Source: Hyalella azteca (Eukaryota; Arthropoda; Malacostraca; Amphipoda; Hyalellidae). Taken from it: a stretch of 64,000 nucleotides of DNA. A model generated the notes under the pieces. That model worked only from the letters and a program-made list of their open reading frames with translations, was not told where the DNA came from and searched no databases. Made by a program: the position numbers and the translations under genes. The first letter of the stretch is position 1; each line of letters starts with the position of its first letter. Below are positions 45,553 to 56,161 of the stretch, piece by piece. The stretch covers positions 124,001 through 188,000 of the forward strand of contig NW_025931631.1 in the NCBI RefSeq assembly GCF_000764305.2, read 5' to 3'.

Positions 45553-47950
45553 ACTTCGTCTACCAGCGGCAGAGACCTTGGTCTTGTGAAGTCAAGAACT
45601 TGTAGAAGTTTTCCTGTGAAAGCTGGGCACACCGGTGCACACGTGGCGTCGTCTGCTAGGCAGTTATCGTCACTGGATAACAAAATACTTGCTTTTGAAA
45701 GAGAAAGTGTCATTTTATAAGATCCTCGAACTACGTAATGTTGCGTGTGCATGATAAGTCAAATTACTGACAAATCATTCATCAACTTCATGCATAAATT
45801 CATGAAAGACCGTCAATTTTTTCATAGATGACATGAGCAGCAACTGTTGGATGATCTTAGAACAAAAAATAATAATAATAAATAAATATTAAATAACTTG
45901 TCGAAGGAGAAAAATCATTCCCAAGTTCTTATTTATTTTCAAGTTGACCAACTGTCTTCTCTCAACAGATATGCTTTCACGTTAATTTCGCGACAAAACT
46001 ATCGAAAAGCAAGCCTCCTCACTAAAAGACAGCAACAAAGAAAGAAATTACAGTGACTAAATAGCTTAGTCAGCTTTGTTCTGCAATTTTCCTTCACAAC
46101 GTGACACAACTTTTTAATAACTCTGATTTGTAGTGCCGGGCGATTTCTTCCTCTATTGACTGATATGCTGAGACTAACGTGAGCCGTGTCCAGGCACCAC
46201 ACCCGCTCTCTCAGGATAATAATCCCGCGCCACTGCAATAGAAGCCCTAACTTCGCTCATCGCTGACACATTGACCAACGAAATCATGCTTCTCAGGTAC
46301 GTTTTGATACAGGGGAATATTGAAATTTTACGTTATCTTTGCGATACGTTACATGTTAAGTTTAATGTAAAGATATAACAATCTGCTCGATAAGGAAGAT
46401 TAAAAAAATGTCAACTCTGGATACATGAAATTACAGAAGCTTCAGTATGTATCTCTCTATAAACGATAAGCATGCGCTGTGAAGGTCATTGTCGTATTTT
46501 TCGTAAAACATAGTTAAATCACAGCTGAATTAGTGGACCAATTACACTATATGTGTAGCGAGCGTACACTACAACTTTCACACTATTTATGTCATACTTT
46601 AATTGTAAGCGTAGTTAAATGAATTTAATGCTGTTGTGATCATCATTTAGCCGCATTTCCTGAGCGTTATTTTCATTCGGACAGCAGTTATCTGTCTTCT
46701 TATACCGCCGATCAAAGGTACTTATCAGAAACATTTCGTTATTTTATTAATTTCACATTGATCTAAAATCAGACACAAATAATTATAAGCATAAGTCAAA
46801 CATTCTGCCCATATTTAGCGTAGCCTACAGACATTCCCGGCCTGTCTTGCACTACAAAGCTTCCACCATGAGGCGCCTCTAGATCTGACCTCCTGTCTTG
46901 ATGTGGCTAATGTTTATTATTATAAGGTAACTTAATATAATCGTAGATCGATCGTTGATGATACCTAATTTATTAGGAGTCATTTAGGTGGGTTTACGTG
47001 ATATCCAAAGCTTTTTTACCAGAATCTTGATATTACTTTGAGTTGGAGTCAAAACAGAATCTGCCTCCAGAATTAACTTTTAACTGTTAAAGTTATGAGC
47101 TCATAGAAAATACGTGACATCGGAGAGTTTCAAACATTCCTTATAATGTATATTTTTCCAATTGAAGTGCTAACTTTTAATCACTTCGAGAAAACTGTTG
47201 ATATCAAGTAAGAAATCGTGCAAGATTTCGCTCTCGATTACAGGACTGGTTAATGTTAGTGGGTGTGATTCCTGTTCCACTATATGCAATTATTGGCTTG
47301 AGAGTTCACCGTCACAATGTATCACTCAGAGAAAACAAACGAGACTGTCCGAATGGCAGTTCACTTTTTGCCCTCGTGTTGGTCAACATTGCCTGCTTTT
47401 TCTCGGCTTGAGGGTATGTCTGTGTTACGTTCGCTCACTGCTTATGCTCTGAGTGAGGAAGTGGGTCACTATTGGGACAATTTGACTCTTTCATGTGTCT
47501 GAGTTATATGCTGTTGATACTGATAGGTGTTATCTGTGAACAGTTCCTGTATCTGTTTGATTTGCACAAAAATTTGATTGTATGCATCCGGATAGGTTTT
47601 CTAATTTTTTTTCCTCAAAAAAAATGTCACGTTTAAGCGATTTGGCATTCACTGCGAGTGTGCAGAATTCAGGTACATTTTTTTATCGTCTTGCGCTCCT
47701 CGTTTTATTTCACATTGACTAACGTGGACATGAAATATTTCACTTGTCTGGAAATATATCTTTCCTGTACATTTACTTTTTTATCGTGCAGATTGACTTG
47801 TGTGCCTCCGTAGCATATTCTGTAGGGAATATTTTTATTGCTGACGCATAGCGATATGAGTTACATGTAGCACTTATTTTGCACGTTGTGCCTTACAGAA
47901 ATAAAATGTAATGAATTTGCTTAATTTGTTCTTCATCCCCTACGCTACTC
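45553..47950. other. Long stretch without recognised gene
   Basis: Short frames only. A ~45-bp segment at 47408-47455 (gttcgctcactgcttatgct) matches 51118-51145. Confidence 0.4.
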
Positions 47951-48015
47951 TCAGTCCATTTGAAAATGGACTGAGTATCTCGTATTGCCTCCCTCTTTAA
48001 AAGGAGGCAACACGA
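47951..48015 (+). repeat. Hairpin before the non-LTR remnant
   Basis: cgtattgcctcc and ggaggcaacacg form a 12-bp stem (one mismatch) around 'ctctttaaaa'. Confidence 0.6.
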
Positions 48016-48039
48016 GAAGCTCTTTCACTGCCACACACT

Positions 48040-48426
48040 GTGGCAACTTTACTTTCAGACCACGAACTCAAGAGCATGATCGCAGCGCACTACCACGCTC
48101 AGTGGCAGCAGCAGCGGAACAATTGTTCATGCAGACTTCGTTTGTACAAAAGCAACATAGGGCAATCCACGTACCTGTCTATTCAACGCACTCATCAAGT
48201 GCCGCTCACCAGAATTCGCTTGGGAGCAACCAAACTCGCACATCTGCACCTGTTCACTGGGGGACAGCCAGCTCGCTGCACTCCCTGCCACACAAACTGG
48301 TCGACCTTTCATCTTCTTGAATGCCCACTACTGCGACAGCCACGGCTGACACTGATGCAGGAGTGCCAGAGAGAACCTTCACCCTGGTTGAAGGCAGGAG
48401 TGCCTTCACCCTGGAAGCCCTTCTGA
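48040..48426 (+). pseudogene. Non-LTR retrotransposon ORF2 C-terminal region
   Basis: The frame reads LLSDHELKSMIAAHYHAQWQ, then LTRIRLGATKLAHLHLFTGG and a Cys-His cluster (CTPCHTNWSTFHLLECPLL). This is the conserved tail after RNase H in many LINE elements (L-R-G-H/T-x-L-T-H…C-x-x-C…HLLxxCP). The knuckle-like C-x2-C…H…C is intact, but a frame change follows and no RT lies directly upstream. The 111-codon frame overlapping it (47985-48320) is a shadow. Confidence 0.82.
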
Positions 48427-48430
48427 GGGA

Positions 48431-50224
48431 TGAATTCCCATCAGAGGTGTTGAACTGTTGATCAACTTCCTGATTACAACCGGATTCCTGAACCAACTAT
48501 GAACAAGTGACTCAACCGCACTGATCAAGGCACCTATGCCCATTGTAGGCTGGTGCTGAAGAAAAATAAAGAAAGTACACGAATGTCGTTTGACGTGATA
48601 CGTTCTGTGGCTGTCGCTGTGCTTTTGCTAACCGCTTGCTCTCGAACTCGATCTCTGTTCGGATTCTGAACTTCGGTGTGATTCATTGGATCATTGCAGT
48701 TTTGCTGCTTTGCAGGACACTGTGGCACCAAGGATTGCAGTAAGTGATATTTTGTTGATTGTAGTATAAGTTAATACTGACCGTAGTACTTACTAGCAGC
48801 AGCCGGTTGTAATACTTATTACAGGAAGACAGTCGAGAACCGTGACTCTGGCAACTGAACAAGGTAGCTGCGACTGCCAGGGCTGAGCAAGGTGTCAAAG
48901 CGTTTAGGGGCGGTAGTACGTGGTTTGACAACAAGCTCTCGACTCCTGACTCCCCTGTTGTGATATTCGCTTGTGAATTATAGATTCGATTGTGACATTG
49001 TGCATATTTTTGATTGTGATATTATCGACATTCTTTTCAGCGGTGGTATGAACCGTAAAGCTTGAAAGAGACGGAACTCAGGGAAGAGAGCCTTGGCCCA
49101 GAAAGATGACTCACAGACTCAGCAACTGATGAAAATAATTGTCATTTTTTCAACCATTGATGGAATTTGGCAACCGACGAAAATCTCATTAAGCAATTTT
49201 ACAGTTCAAATCTTATTTTTTTTAAGAAAATAAATTTCGAAACTCCGCTGAGAGAGACCGAGCTGGGTTTAGACCGTCGCAAGATGCCAATTGCCGGACT
49301 GCTCGACCACGTCCAAGAGGCGGGGCGCCATATAAGTACCTCCCTTGAATTTCACTAAGGTTACTCAGTATGAGCGGGAGAAGCAGCTGCGCAAGTCTTC
49401 AGAGCAGAGACTGCTGGAGATTGAAGATCATGTAGAAGAAGCGCCGAAAAACATCCGGAATAAAGTTCAAAGTCTGGAGTAATTGTCCGAATGTTTGAGC
49501 TGAAGAATAAGAATCCTCGTTCGGCTGCGACGAAGCCAACGCCACGTCCAGAGTAGGTGTTGAAGAAATGGTCTACAAATTTCATGAATTCCCATGCAAG
49601 ATCGTTATCAATCACCTTCCTGATGCTGATTATTCTCAACGAAATATCTCGGAAAAAGAATGTGTAGATTTTAGCGAATCACTAATTTTTTCCATGCGCG
49701 CTGGAAAAACCCCAAGTTTCGCGAAGTGTGGATGTTCTAAAATCCACCAGCTTCCGACTAACTGCCTTGCTTCGCAAGTTTCGGCCCTCTTCATACATTT
49801 CGTGGCCTTACGGCGATCTTAAACTTCTCGTTATTATTTTAAACATGGTATCTTCATTCTACAGAAACCGATTTTAATACGAAGTTCAAGGAAACTCCTA
49901 TTTTCAAACCCTTCGTGAATGAAAGAGCCTCACATATTCAAAAAGACTACAGGACTTCTAAGTTAGGAGAAACAGCAATGCATCATTCATCCTCCACCCT
50001 GTGATGTTACTGTTCCGACAGCCAAGCTTTGGAGCTTGGGCAGGACAAGATCTATGTGATCTAGCTAGTCAAATCAACGAAGATGCAGCCAATATGAAAT
50101 GGTTAAATTTCATACGCTACGGTAAGCAAAATGACTATCAAAACTATTCAAGGATTATTCATTTTCTCAACAAAGTAAAGGTCTGTATTGGGAACTTTTT
50201 CTCATAATTCGAATCTTGCCCTTG
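48431..50224. other. No recognised gene
   Basis: Frames 49167-49358, 49568-49822 and 50001-50207 have no domain I recognise. No TIR or LTR ends. Confidence 0.4.
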
Positions 50225-50400
50225 CTTTATCGCTTTTTTCGAATATTCTGCGCTACGGACCTTCTACAAACACGGCTAACTGCGGTTCTCTTCAATAAAC
50301 TTCGTTAGGTAGTCGGCTCTTGAATAGCTTGGCGTGATGGACTCCGCCATGACTTCACACACCTTACCAGCTTGGCGTCTGCATAGCAATTGAACTCCAG
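50225..50400 (-). repeat. Dispersed repeat D, copy 2
   Basis: Reverse complement of the 42957-43100 segment with moderate divergence. A 68-codon minus frame (50276-50482) covers it, ends AESITPSYSRADYLTKFIEE, and is interrupted in the other copy, so it is probably not a gene. Confidence 0.75.
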
Positions 50401-51397
50401 TGTTGCCGCCGCCTGCCATGCTCCTCCTAGACCCCCTGCAGCCAGACAGCAGCCTCCCACCGCTCCGGCGCTCCCAGGACACAGTGTCGTCTTCGCAGTC
50501 GTAGGAAGTGGTTATGTGTCGGCTTCGGTCATCTAACGGGAAAAACTTATTACAAGAGCTTAGAAGGTAGACATAATTAGGTTAGATAGTTTAAACCTTA
50601 GGATTAGGACCCCGAGTAATAAATTTTTTAGTTTTTGTAAAGAATTGTGTGCCAGTGTGATACGCTATAAGCTTATTAGGAAAATCTGTCGCTTAATTGC
50701 GATTTGGCTTGACTACGGCATTAGTCCGGCCGGAGTCACAGGCTTACAGCACTAACTAAACTTGTTTGGTTGTCGAATCAATGCCCGTTGTCCAGACAGT
50801 ACCGAGAGAGTACCATTTATTAGGTGACGGCGACGAAACTTCTCACAACCCCAAGAATTACGCGATTTAATTCGACATTGCTCGTGCTGCTGAATAGAGG
50901 TGGCTAATACGAGCTTTCTCCTGGAGAAATTGGAAAAGTCGGAGTTACTGCTTAGCCGCGGTGGCAAGCTCAACGTTTATTTTATCTTGCCAGTCCAAAT
51001 ACTCAATACGAGTCGAGCGGGTTGTGGATGATAAAAATTATTTTGATTTTATGAAAATAGCCATGGTAGAAGGAATGGTGATTCCATCATTTTCTCCTAA
51101 GTTGAGGGTATGTCTGCTACGTTCGCTCACTGCTTATGCTGTCAGAGCATTATCAGTTAAGCGTACTTCAAAACTTAATACGAAAAGAAAATTAAATATA
51201 ATTCCCCATGCGGCAAAGTAAGCCTCTGCTTCTTTTTAAACGTATTTTAAATACCAAAGGCAAATTAGTGACCCACCATTCGTGATCACAGAAGCTATCT
51301 TTGCCGCGATATATTGGTACTCGCAGTCACTATAAACCACGTTATCGTTGGTGTTATTTTCCGAAAGAATGAAATACATGTCAAAAACTGCCATTAT
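50401..51397. other. No recognised gene
   Basis: No domain found; 51118-51145 is a short repeat shared with 47 kb. Confidence 0.4.
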
Positions 51398-51602
51398 CAT
51401 AGTACATATAATAATCAGAAGAGCAAAAAAAAAGCGGCGCAATACCTTTATTGTGCTCATTGATATTTAATTGTTTTCGGGCCTCTTTAATTATAAGGTC
51501 CATCAATTGGTTACGATGATGAGCATTAATAAACTTTGAGCACACGTTGATTTCATGCTCTTTTGATTTACAATAATCACATATTATTTCTTTTCGTCCC
51601 AT
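51381..51602 (-). pseudogene. CCHC zinc-knuckle ORF, Gag-like, intact copy of the duplication
   Basis: MGRKEIICDYCKSKEHEINV gives the knuckle C-x2-C-x4-H-x4-C (the last Cys follows at once), then a basic helix with HHRNQLMDLIIKEARKQLNI. This resembles the nucleocapsid end of a retrotransposon Gag, or an isolated CCHC domain. In the second copy (51697-51910) the codon before the His of the knuckle is a stop (KSK-stop-H), so that copy cannot encode it. No pol domain is adjacent. Confidence 0.5.
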
Positions 51603-51980
51603 CCTATGATGGGACGAATGGACAGCGGTTGCTCCTGGTTGTTCCAGGTTGTTCCATGGACAGCGGCTGCTCCTGACCGCTCATGCCCAAATCCTGGTAC
51701 ATATCATAGTACATATAATAATCAGAAGAGCAGAAAAGAGCGGGGCAATACCTTTATTGTGCTCATTGATATTTAATTGTTTTCGGGCCTTTTTAATTAT
51801 AAGGTCCCTCAATTGGTTGCGATGATGAGCATTAATAAACTTTGAGCACACGTTGATTCCATGCTATTTTGATTTACAATAATCACATATTATTTCTTTT
51901 CGTCCCATCATGGCAACAGGTTGTTCCATGGACAGCGGCTGCTCCTGACCGCTCATGCCCAAATCCTGGTCCGCATCTAG
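51398..51980 (-). repeat. 307-bp segment duplicated in tandem, containing a CCHC ORF
   Basis: 'catagtacatataataatca' starts at 51398 and 51705, and the copies run in parallel to the shared phrase 'gctcatgcccaaatcctggt'. The first copy has about 25 extra bases ('ctatgatgggacgaatgg…'). Confidence 0.9.
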
Positions 51981-52406
51981 GCCGTGGGTCGAACCAGCCA
52001 TCGGTCGAACGGCCACTTGCCGAATGACGATAAATTTTGGAACAGAACCATGCTATCTGAAACCTAACCTCAGATACGGTGAACGTAAAATTACGTAATT
52101 CAACGATGCCCGGAAGTCAGATTCGATCCGTGGCCTGATGGTGCACGGCATGTTCTATGCGAGGCCGGAGGAAGACAAAGCAGAGTGGTTCACGGCTGAT
52201 TGGTGGATGTCCGGAGAGATCCAAGACGTTCGATTCAGGGCTTATTGGTGTACAAAATTGGTGGTGCACGGCTGCGCTCCCCAATAGCACGCACTCATTA
52301 GCGGGGTAGACGTCCGGCTCCGGCTCGTCCGGCATCCAGGGCTCGAGGAGATGTTTAATCTGGCGGCAGATGATTTATCATATTATTATCTTATACCCCT
52401 CAGGGG

Positions 52407-52442
52407 GGACTTCTGACGGGTGTCTGTCCTCGTCAGAAGTCC
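52407..52442. repeat. Perfect 12-bp-arm hairpin
   Basis: ggacttctgacg (52407-52418) and cgtcagaagtcc (52431-52442) around a 12-nt loop. Adjacent cccctcagggggg is also self-complementary. Confidence 0.8.
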
Positions 52443-52739
52443 TATGGGGATTGTTCCTAGGGGGATTGTTCCTGAGCGCCCCACCGCTGAGCTCCCGGTG
52501 TCTGACTGTAGGTCTCAAAAGTGGGGTTAAGTTATTATGTAGGTAGGATTCCTTACATTTCCCTTCTCTGTCTCTCTCGTGCGGGCGGCCGACGTCCCGT
52601 GTAAGCGACCTCTTGTTCGAATGTCTTCGTTTCTATTGCTTTTCACCTGTCCCTCCTTGTCACTTCGTCTCTTTGAGATGCTAACGCTGCTTCTCTCGAC
52701 AGTCTCGAGCCAGCTTCAGCGGGCTGGACAATTGAGACC

Positions 52740-52860
52740 TTCCGCCCCTTGTGAGTGATGAATAATTGAGACCTTCCACCTCTATGGTGATGTTCATCTT
52801 GACTTTCGGTGCGAGATAGCTAAATAGCTGAAGCGCTAGTAAACATTTGGCCACTAAAAT
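52740..52860 (+). repeat. Dispersed repeat F, copy 1
   Basis: 'ggtgcgagatagctaaatag' with flanks 'tgttcatc' and 'gtaaacat(t/g)tggccactaaa' matches 60545-60645 in the same orientation. Confidence 0.85.
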
Positions 52861-52899
52861 ATTATCTTATAATCACACAATAAATGCGACTGGAGTGCG

Positions 52900-53109
52900 C
52901 TATAAAATAGTACTGACATTATCTTTCATAACACTATAAATATCTTTTGATTCAAGATATTCGTAGTAAACATGTTGCGCACCATTCACCTGGGTGCAGA
53001 CTAAGTGGTGGTCCATGTTTTCAAAGTGGTCATCGGAGAACCATGATGGTGACACGGGTAACCTGCGCGCACTCATCATGAAGTCCGACATATTCAGGGC
53101 CTGCCACAT
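52900..53109 (-). CDS. Unrecognised 69-codon ORF
   Basis: I do not recognise this frame. It begins MWQALNMSDFMMSARRL, contains DHFENMDHHLVCTQVNG and ends in an acidic-polar tail. Composition is balanced rather than AT-biased, and it lies 70 bp downstream (minus strand) of the HYOU1-like pseudogene, so it could be another exon-like remnant or chance. Confidence 0.2.
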   Translation of the reverse strand: MWQALNMSDFMMSARRLPVSPSWFSDDHFENMDHHLVCTQVNGAQHVYYEYLESKDIYSVMKDNVSTIL

Positions 53110-53202
53110 AGCACATGTTCAGCATATTGTTCTGCACAGAGGCTATTAAAATTTCAGTGAACTACCAATATAGATTATCATCACTCAACGTGTATAAAAA
53201 TA

Positions 53203-53445
53203 ATGCCAGCACCTTGACTCCTGCAATTCCAACAGCCTCAAGAAGAGCGCGCCGCTCAGCTTGGTTGAAGGAGGCAGGCACTGGGAAGACGACCTCCTGC
53301 ACCTGCTGCCCTGTGAGTGCCAACACTTGGGCCTTCGCCTCCTGCAGCAGATATAATTGTAGGCCTTCAATGTGGGGTGATCCACGGGCTTGCCTAGCAG
53401 CTGCAGGATGTTGTGGCGGATGGTATTGTTAGGGCTTGCTATATA
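53203..53445 (-). pseudogene. HYOU1: HYOU1/GRP170-type Hsp70-family pseudogene
   Basis: The minus strand reads NTIRHNILQLLGKPVDHPTL (the lobe Ia helix/loop with LLGK…D-P). After a frame change and loss of about 20-30 residues it continues QEVVFPVPASFNQAERRALL and EAVGIAGVKVLAL. The FNQAERRA box is characteristic of HYOU1 (ER-lumen Hsp110/170-class chaperone) and distinguishes it from canonical Hsp70 (Y-F-N-D-x-Q-R). No introns in the readable part, a frameshift and abrupt ends point to a retrocopy or decayed exon. The rest of the ATPase domain is absent. Confidence 0.7.
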
Positions 53446-53669
53446 ATGGAAGAAACCCAGGTTCTAAGTCAGCGATGTTTTAGAATGGTTTATTTACACA
53501 TGACGGACAATGAAGTATTAACAGGCATATGAATGAGTACACAAGGTTTGACTAGGTTTGACATGCGATATGGACGCTTGCTGGTGAATGAATGACATAA
53601 ATGTGAAGAATGGACTAACATCACTTACTAACTACAAGTTACGGGACGATCCCGTATGTTACGGTCGGG

Positions 53670-53859
53670 CAGAGGTGGGCAGTAGCGCGCTACATGTAGC
53701 GGCCGCTACATTTTCAGTAGCGGTAGCGGTAGCGGCTCTACATTTAAGGCCATGTAGCGGTAGCGGTAGCGCCCGCTACATATTTAAGTAGCGATACGAG
53801 GTTTTGCCGCTACAGCACTACCGCTACATTTATAGATAATGCCTTTAGATTTTACTTCA
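53670..53859 (+). mobile_element. hAT-like MITE, copy C, truncated by insertion
   Basis: It starts cagaggtgggcagtagcgcg and follows copy A for 190 bp through the GTAGCG hexamers to 'tagattttactt'. It breaks at the position where the A/B consensus has TTAA (ttca here) and a ggggaccggctaccc terminus starts. Confidence 0.85.
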
Positions 53860-54330
53860 GGGGACCGGCTACCCTCCAACAAAACTTTTTTGTTTACAGG
53901 CGGATCGTTTTGAAACTTGGTACACATATGTATAACAGAAATCTAAGACCTTTTTGTTCATGTAAATTAAAAAAATGAAAGAAAACGTGGAATTAATAGA
54001 AAACGGCAAATAAGTGGTACTATAAAAAAGTTTATAACTTTTGCAAATCACATGCTACAATGCCGAGACACATATCATTCGATTTGTAACAACAATACCT
54101 AGCGACTGTAGAGCCCCGATTTTTGATTTTCCTACTCGTTTTTTTTTCGCGTTCTTCCCATTTTTTCACAGTCAAACCATGCACATATTAAAAAAAGCTT
54201 CTAGAGTCGCTAGGTATTGTTTTTACAAATCGAATGGTATGTCTCTCATTGCCGTAGCTTGTAAACTGTTGGAGTTATAATTTTTTTAAGATGGCGTTTT
54301 TTGGATTTTTCAATTGTTCAGGGGAGCCAA
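53860..54330 (+). mobile_element. TTAA-type element related to 11206-11560, with hairpin
   Basis: The left end ggggaccggctaccct matches the 11.2-kb TIR, and 'gaaaacgtggaattaatagaaaacggc' resembles its interior. Arms at 54066-54113 and 54199-54245 (about 47 bp, few mismatches; key phrase caatacctagcgact) form a hairpin. The right TIR was not found, so the end coordinate is approximate. Confidence 0.7.
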
Positions 54331-54540
54331 ATAAAGTAAAATTCATTGAAAACAGAAGAATATGCCCAAAAAGTCTTGATATTGTAGCCCAAGCTTTCCC
54401 ATTGCCAATTATTTGCATTCAAGGTACCAGTACGCGTCTTTAGACCTATTTATGTTCAATTTAACGTGAATAATAGGCTACAAATGTGACTTTTTATATA
54501 TAAATATATATATATAAAATATTCATTTTACATAACTTTA

Positions 54541-54912
54541 CAACTGCATTACGCAAAAACTATTTCATGAACATCCATGGAAGTAGCTTTGTTAAACGCG
54601 TCTTGTTTGTAGCTTTCAAACGAGTGCAAACACTTTGCAATTAACCTAAATAATGACATATAAATACCATTTATTTGTAAATAATAATATAAACTGATCA
54701 TTTTATAAAAGTTCAAGACTGCATTACACAAAAAAGTATTGCATGTACATCTATGGTAGTAGCTTTGTTGAACGCGTCTCGTTTGTAGCTTTCAAACGAG
54801 TGCAAACACTTGTAATTAACGAGAGTAATGATCTATATATACAGATTTAATTCAAATAAATCTTTGTACATATTGTTAAAAATGTTCATATATATATTTT
54901 TAAAATTGTCTT
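54541..54912 (-). repeat. Tandem copies (about 176 bp) of a non-LTR ORF end
   Basis: On the minus strand the segment encoding SFESYK(R/Q)DAFNKAT and 'DVH(A/E)I(L/V)F' occurs twice, about 176 bp apart. Together with the ORF end at 54912 this makes three versions of the same C-terminal coding stretch plus its downstream AT-rich spacer. Confidence 0.8.
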
Positions 54913-55140
54913 ACGCAAAAATTATAGCACGCACAGACATGCGGTAAACTGCGTTAGACGCGCNTTTGAAGATGTTCATACTCGGAGCTTCAACGATGCT
55001 ATCAGGGAGGCTGTTCCACATGTCGGTGACTCGAAGCGAGTAGAAATGTTGTCGCATGGATGTGTTCCAACGCTGTTTTTTTAGTTTATAGCCGTGGCCC
55101 CTGGTGTTGGTTCTTGTATCAAATTATAGTAATCCTTCTG
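54912..55140 (-). pseudogene. Non-LTR retrotransposon RT C-terminal end
   Basis: The minus frame reads FDTRTNTRGHGYKLKKQRWN, then MRQHFYSLRVTDMWNSLPDS, IVEAPSMNIF and a short tail to TAA. 'TRGH-x-x-KL…R-x-FFSxRVxxxWNSLPxxVVxAxSxxxFK' is the usual C-terminus of CR1/L2/Jockey-like RT proteins. It is 5'-truncated or fused at about 55145 to BEL/Pao integrase sequence, with one in-frame stop before FDT. An N at 54964 hides one base. Confidence 0.85.
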
Positions 55141-55690
55141 GGACCGTGTATAAGCCATGAGTATATGAGTCGGTGAGCCAGCCACCATGAAGCCAGCTGT
55201 GAGTTTGCGATGTCTTTGAAGCGCTGACGAAATTCATTGCGTTGTCGCTGTACACGATGCTTGGAAATGATCGCCTGGAGGCGAATTTTATGAAAGCTCT
55301 CAAGAAATCTTCAGAGTTTCTGCCCACGATCGCCAAGTGCACGGCTCTGGTAACCATGCACGTGAACAGAGCAATGTACACCTTTGTGGACGTCGACTGC
55401 TCCCAGACTGTGATGGCACCAGAATAATCAATTCCTGTAATTTGGAAAGGCATTGATTTTGAAATGCGTTCTTCGGGCAATGGGGGTTCGATTACACTTA
55501 GGAAGGGTTTCGATTGAACCTTACGACAGGTAACACAATATTTCAAGACTTTTTTGATAAGTGGTCGAGCTGAATGTATCCAAAACCTCAGTCGTGAATA
55601 ATTCAATGTTTCATTTAGTCCACAATGTAGATGCATTCTATGAATATCACTTGATATTAGCTCAGAAAGTCTAGAATTTTTGCTTAACAT
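55124..55690 (-). pseudogene. BEL/Pao integrase, zinc domain and core start
   Basis: The 188-codon frame has the HHCC zinc domain (HLHCGLNETLNYSRLRFWI…CVTCRK), then FQITGIDYSGAI (first catalytic Asp), VYIALFTCMVTRAVHLAIVG and VYSDNAMNFV (second catalytic Asp). The expected D-x35-E Glu is not reached because similarity breaks after SASKTSQT at about 55210. The last residues belong to the neighbouring non-LTR piece. Confidence 0.9.
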
Positions 55691-55717
55691 AATTGGAAAT
55701 TTAGCTTGGTAACTTAG

Positions 55718-56161
55718 CTATGCGCGCGCTATTCTTCCTCTACAGCGAATAATCCCAATCGAATTCAAATGAAGCCCAAGTTGACGCACAATGCTTGTAT
55801 TATTAGCATTACCTTCTAATCTTAGAAAGGACAAAGTTTCGGCAAACGTCGCTTGCTGGCTGGCAAGGACTAGTTTTACTTCTGCCCATCGAAGTTCACC
55901 ACAAGATAATCGGCCTCCAGAGGGAGGAATGGAATTGGCCCTTTGTAAGCATTGCTTCAGTTTGTGGGCGAACCTATACACCCATGCAACAACTCTGATT
56001 GCTTTGCCTAGCGAATTGAAATTATCGAGCTTAACGGGAAATTCAGGTGCGGGATCCGGCAGTTTCTGTGTTGCAACATTACTGATCTCAGACAAATTTT
56101 CAAACCTGAACGTTGATTTGGCCAATTTTGGTTGGCTAACCAAATCGGACCTTGATGCCAT
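55718..56161 (-). pseudogene. BEL/Pao RNase H-integrase inter-domain
   Basis: The frame shows AIRVVAWVYRFAHKLKQCLQ, SCGELRWAEVKLVLASQQAT and LGLHLNSIGIIRCRGRIARA, the helical stretch and 'G-x-x-R-x-x-G-R-L' that precede the zinc-binding domain of BEL/Pao integrase. An in-frame break separates it from the next frame. Confidence 0.85.

Noticed and set aside
51975..52145. tRNA-like B-box (ggttcgaccc on minus at about 51981-51990; gatcgaatc near 52113)
   Set aside because: No A box at the right distance and no cloverleaf could be drawn.
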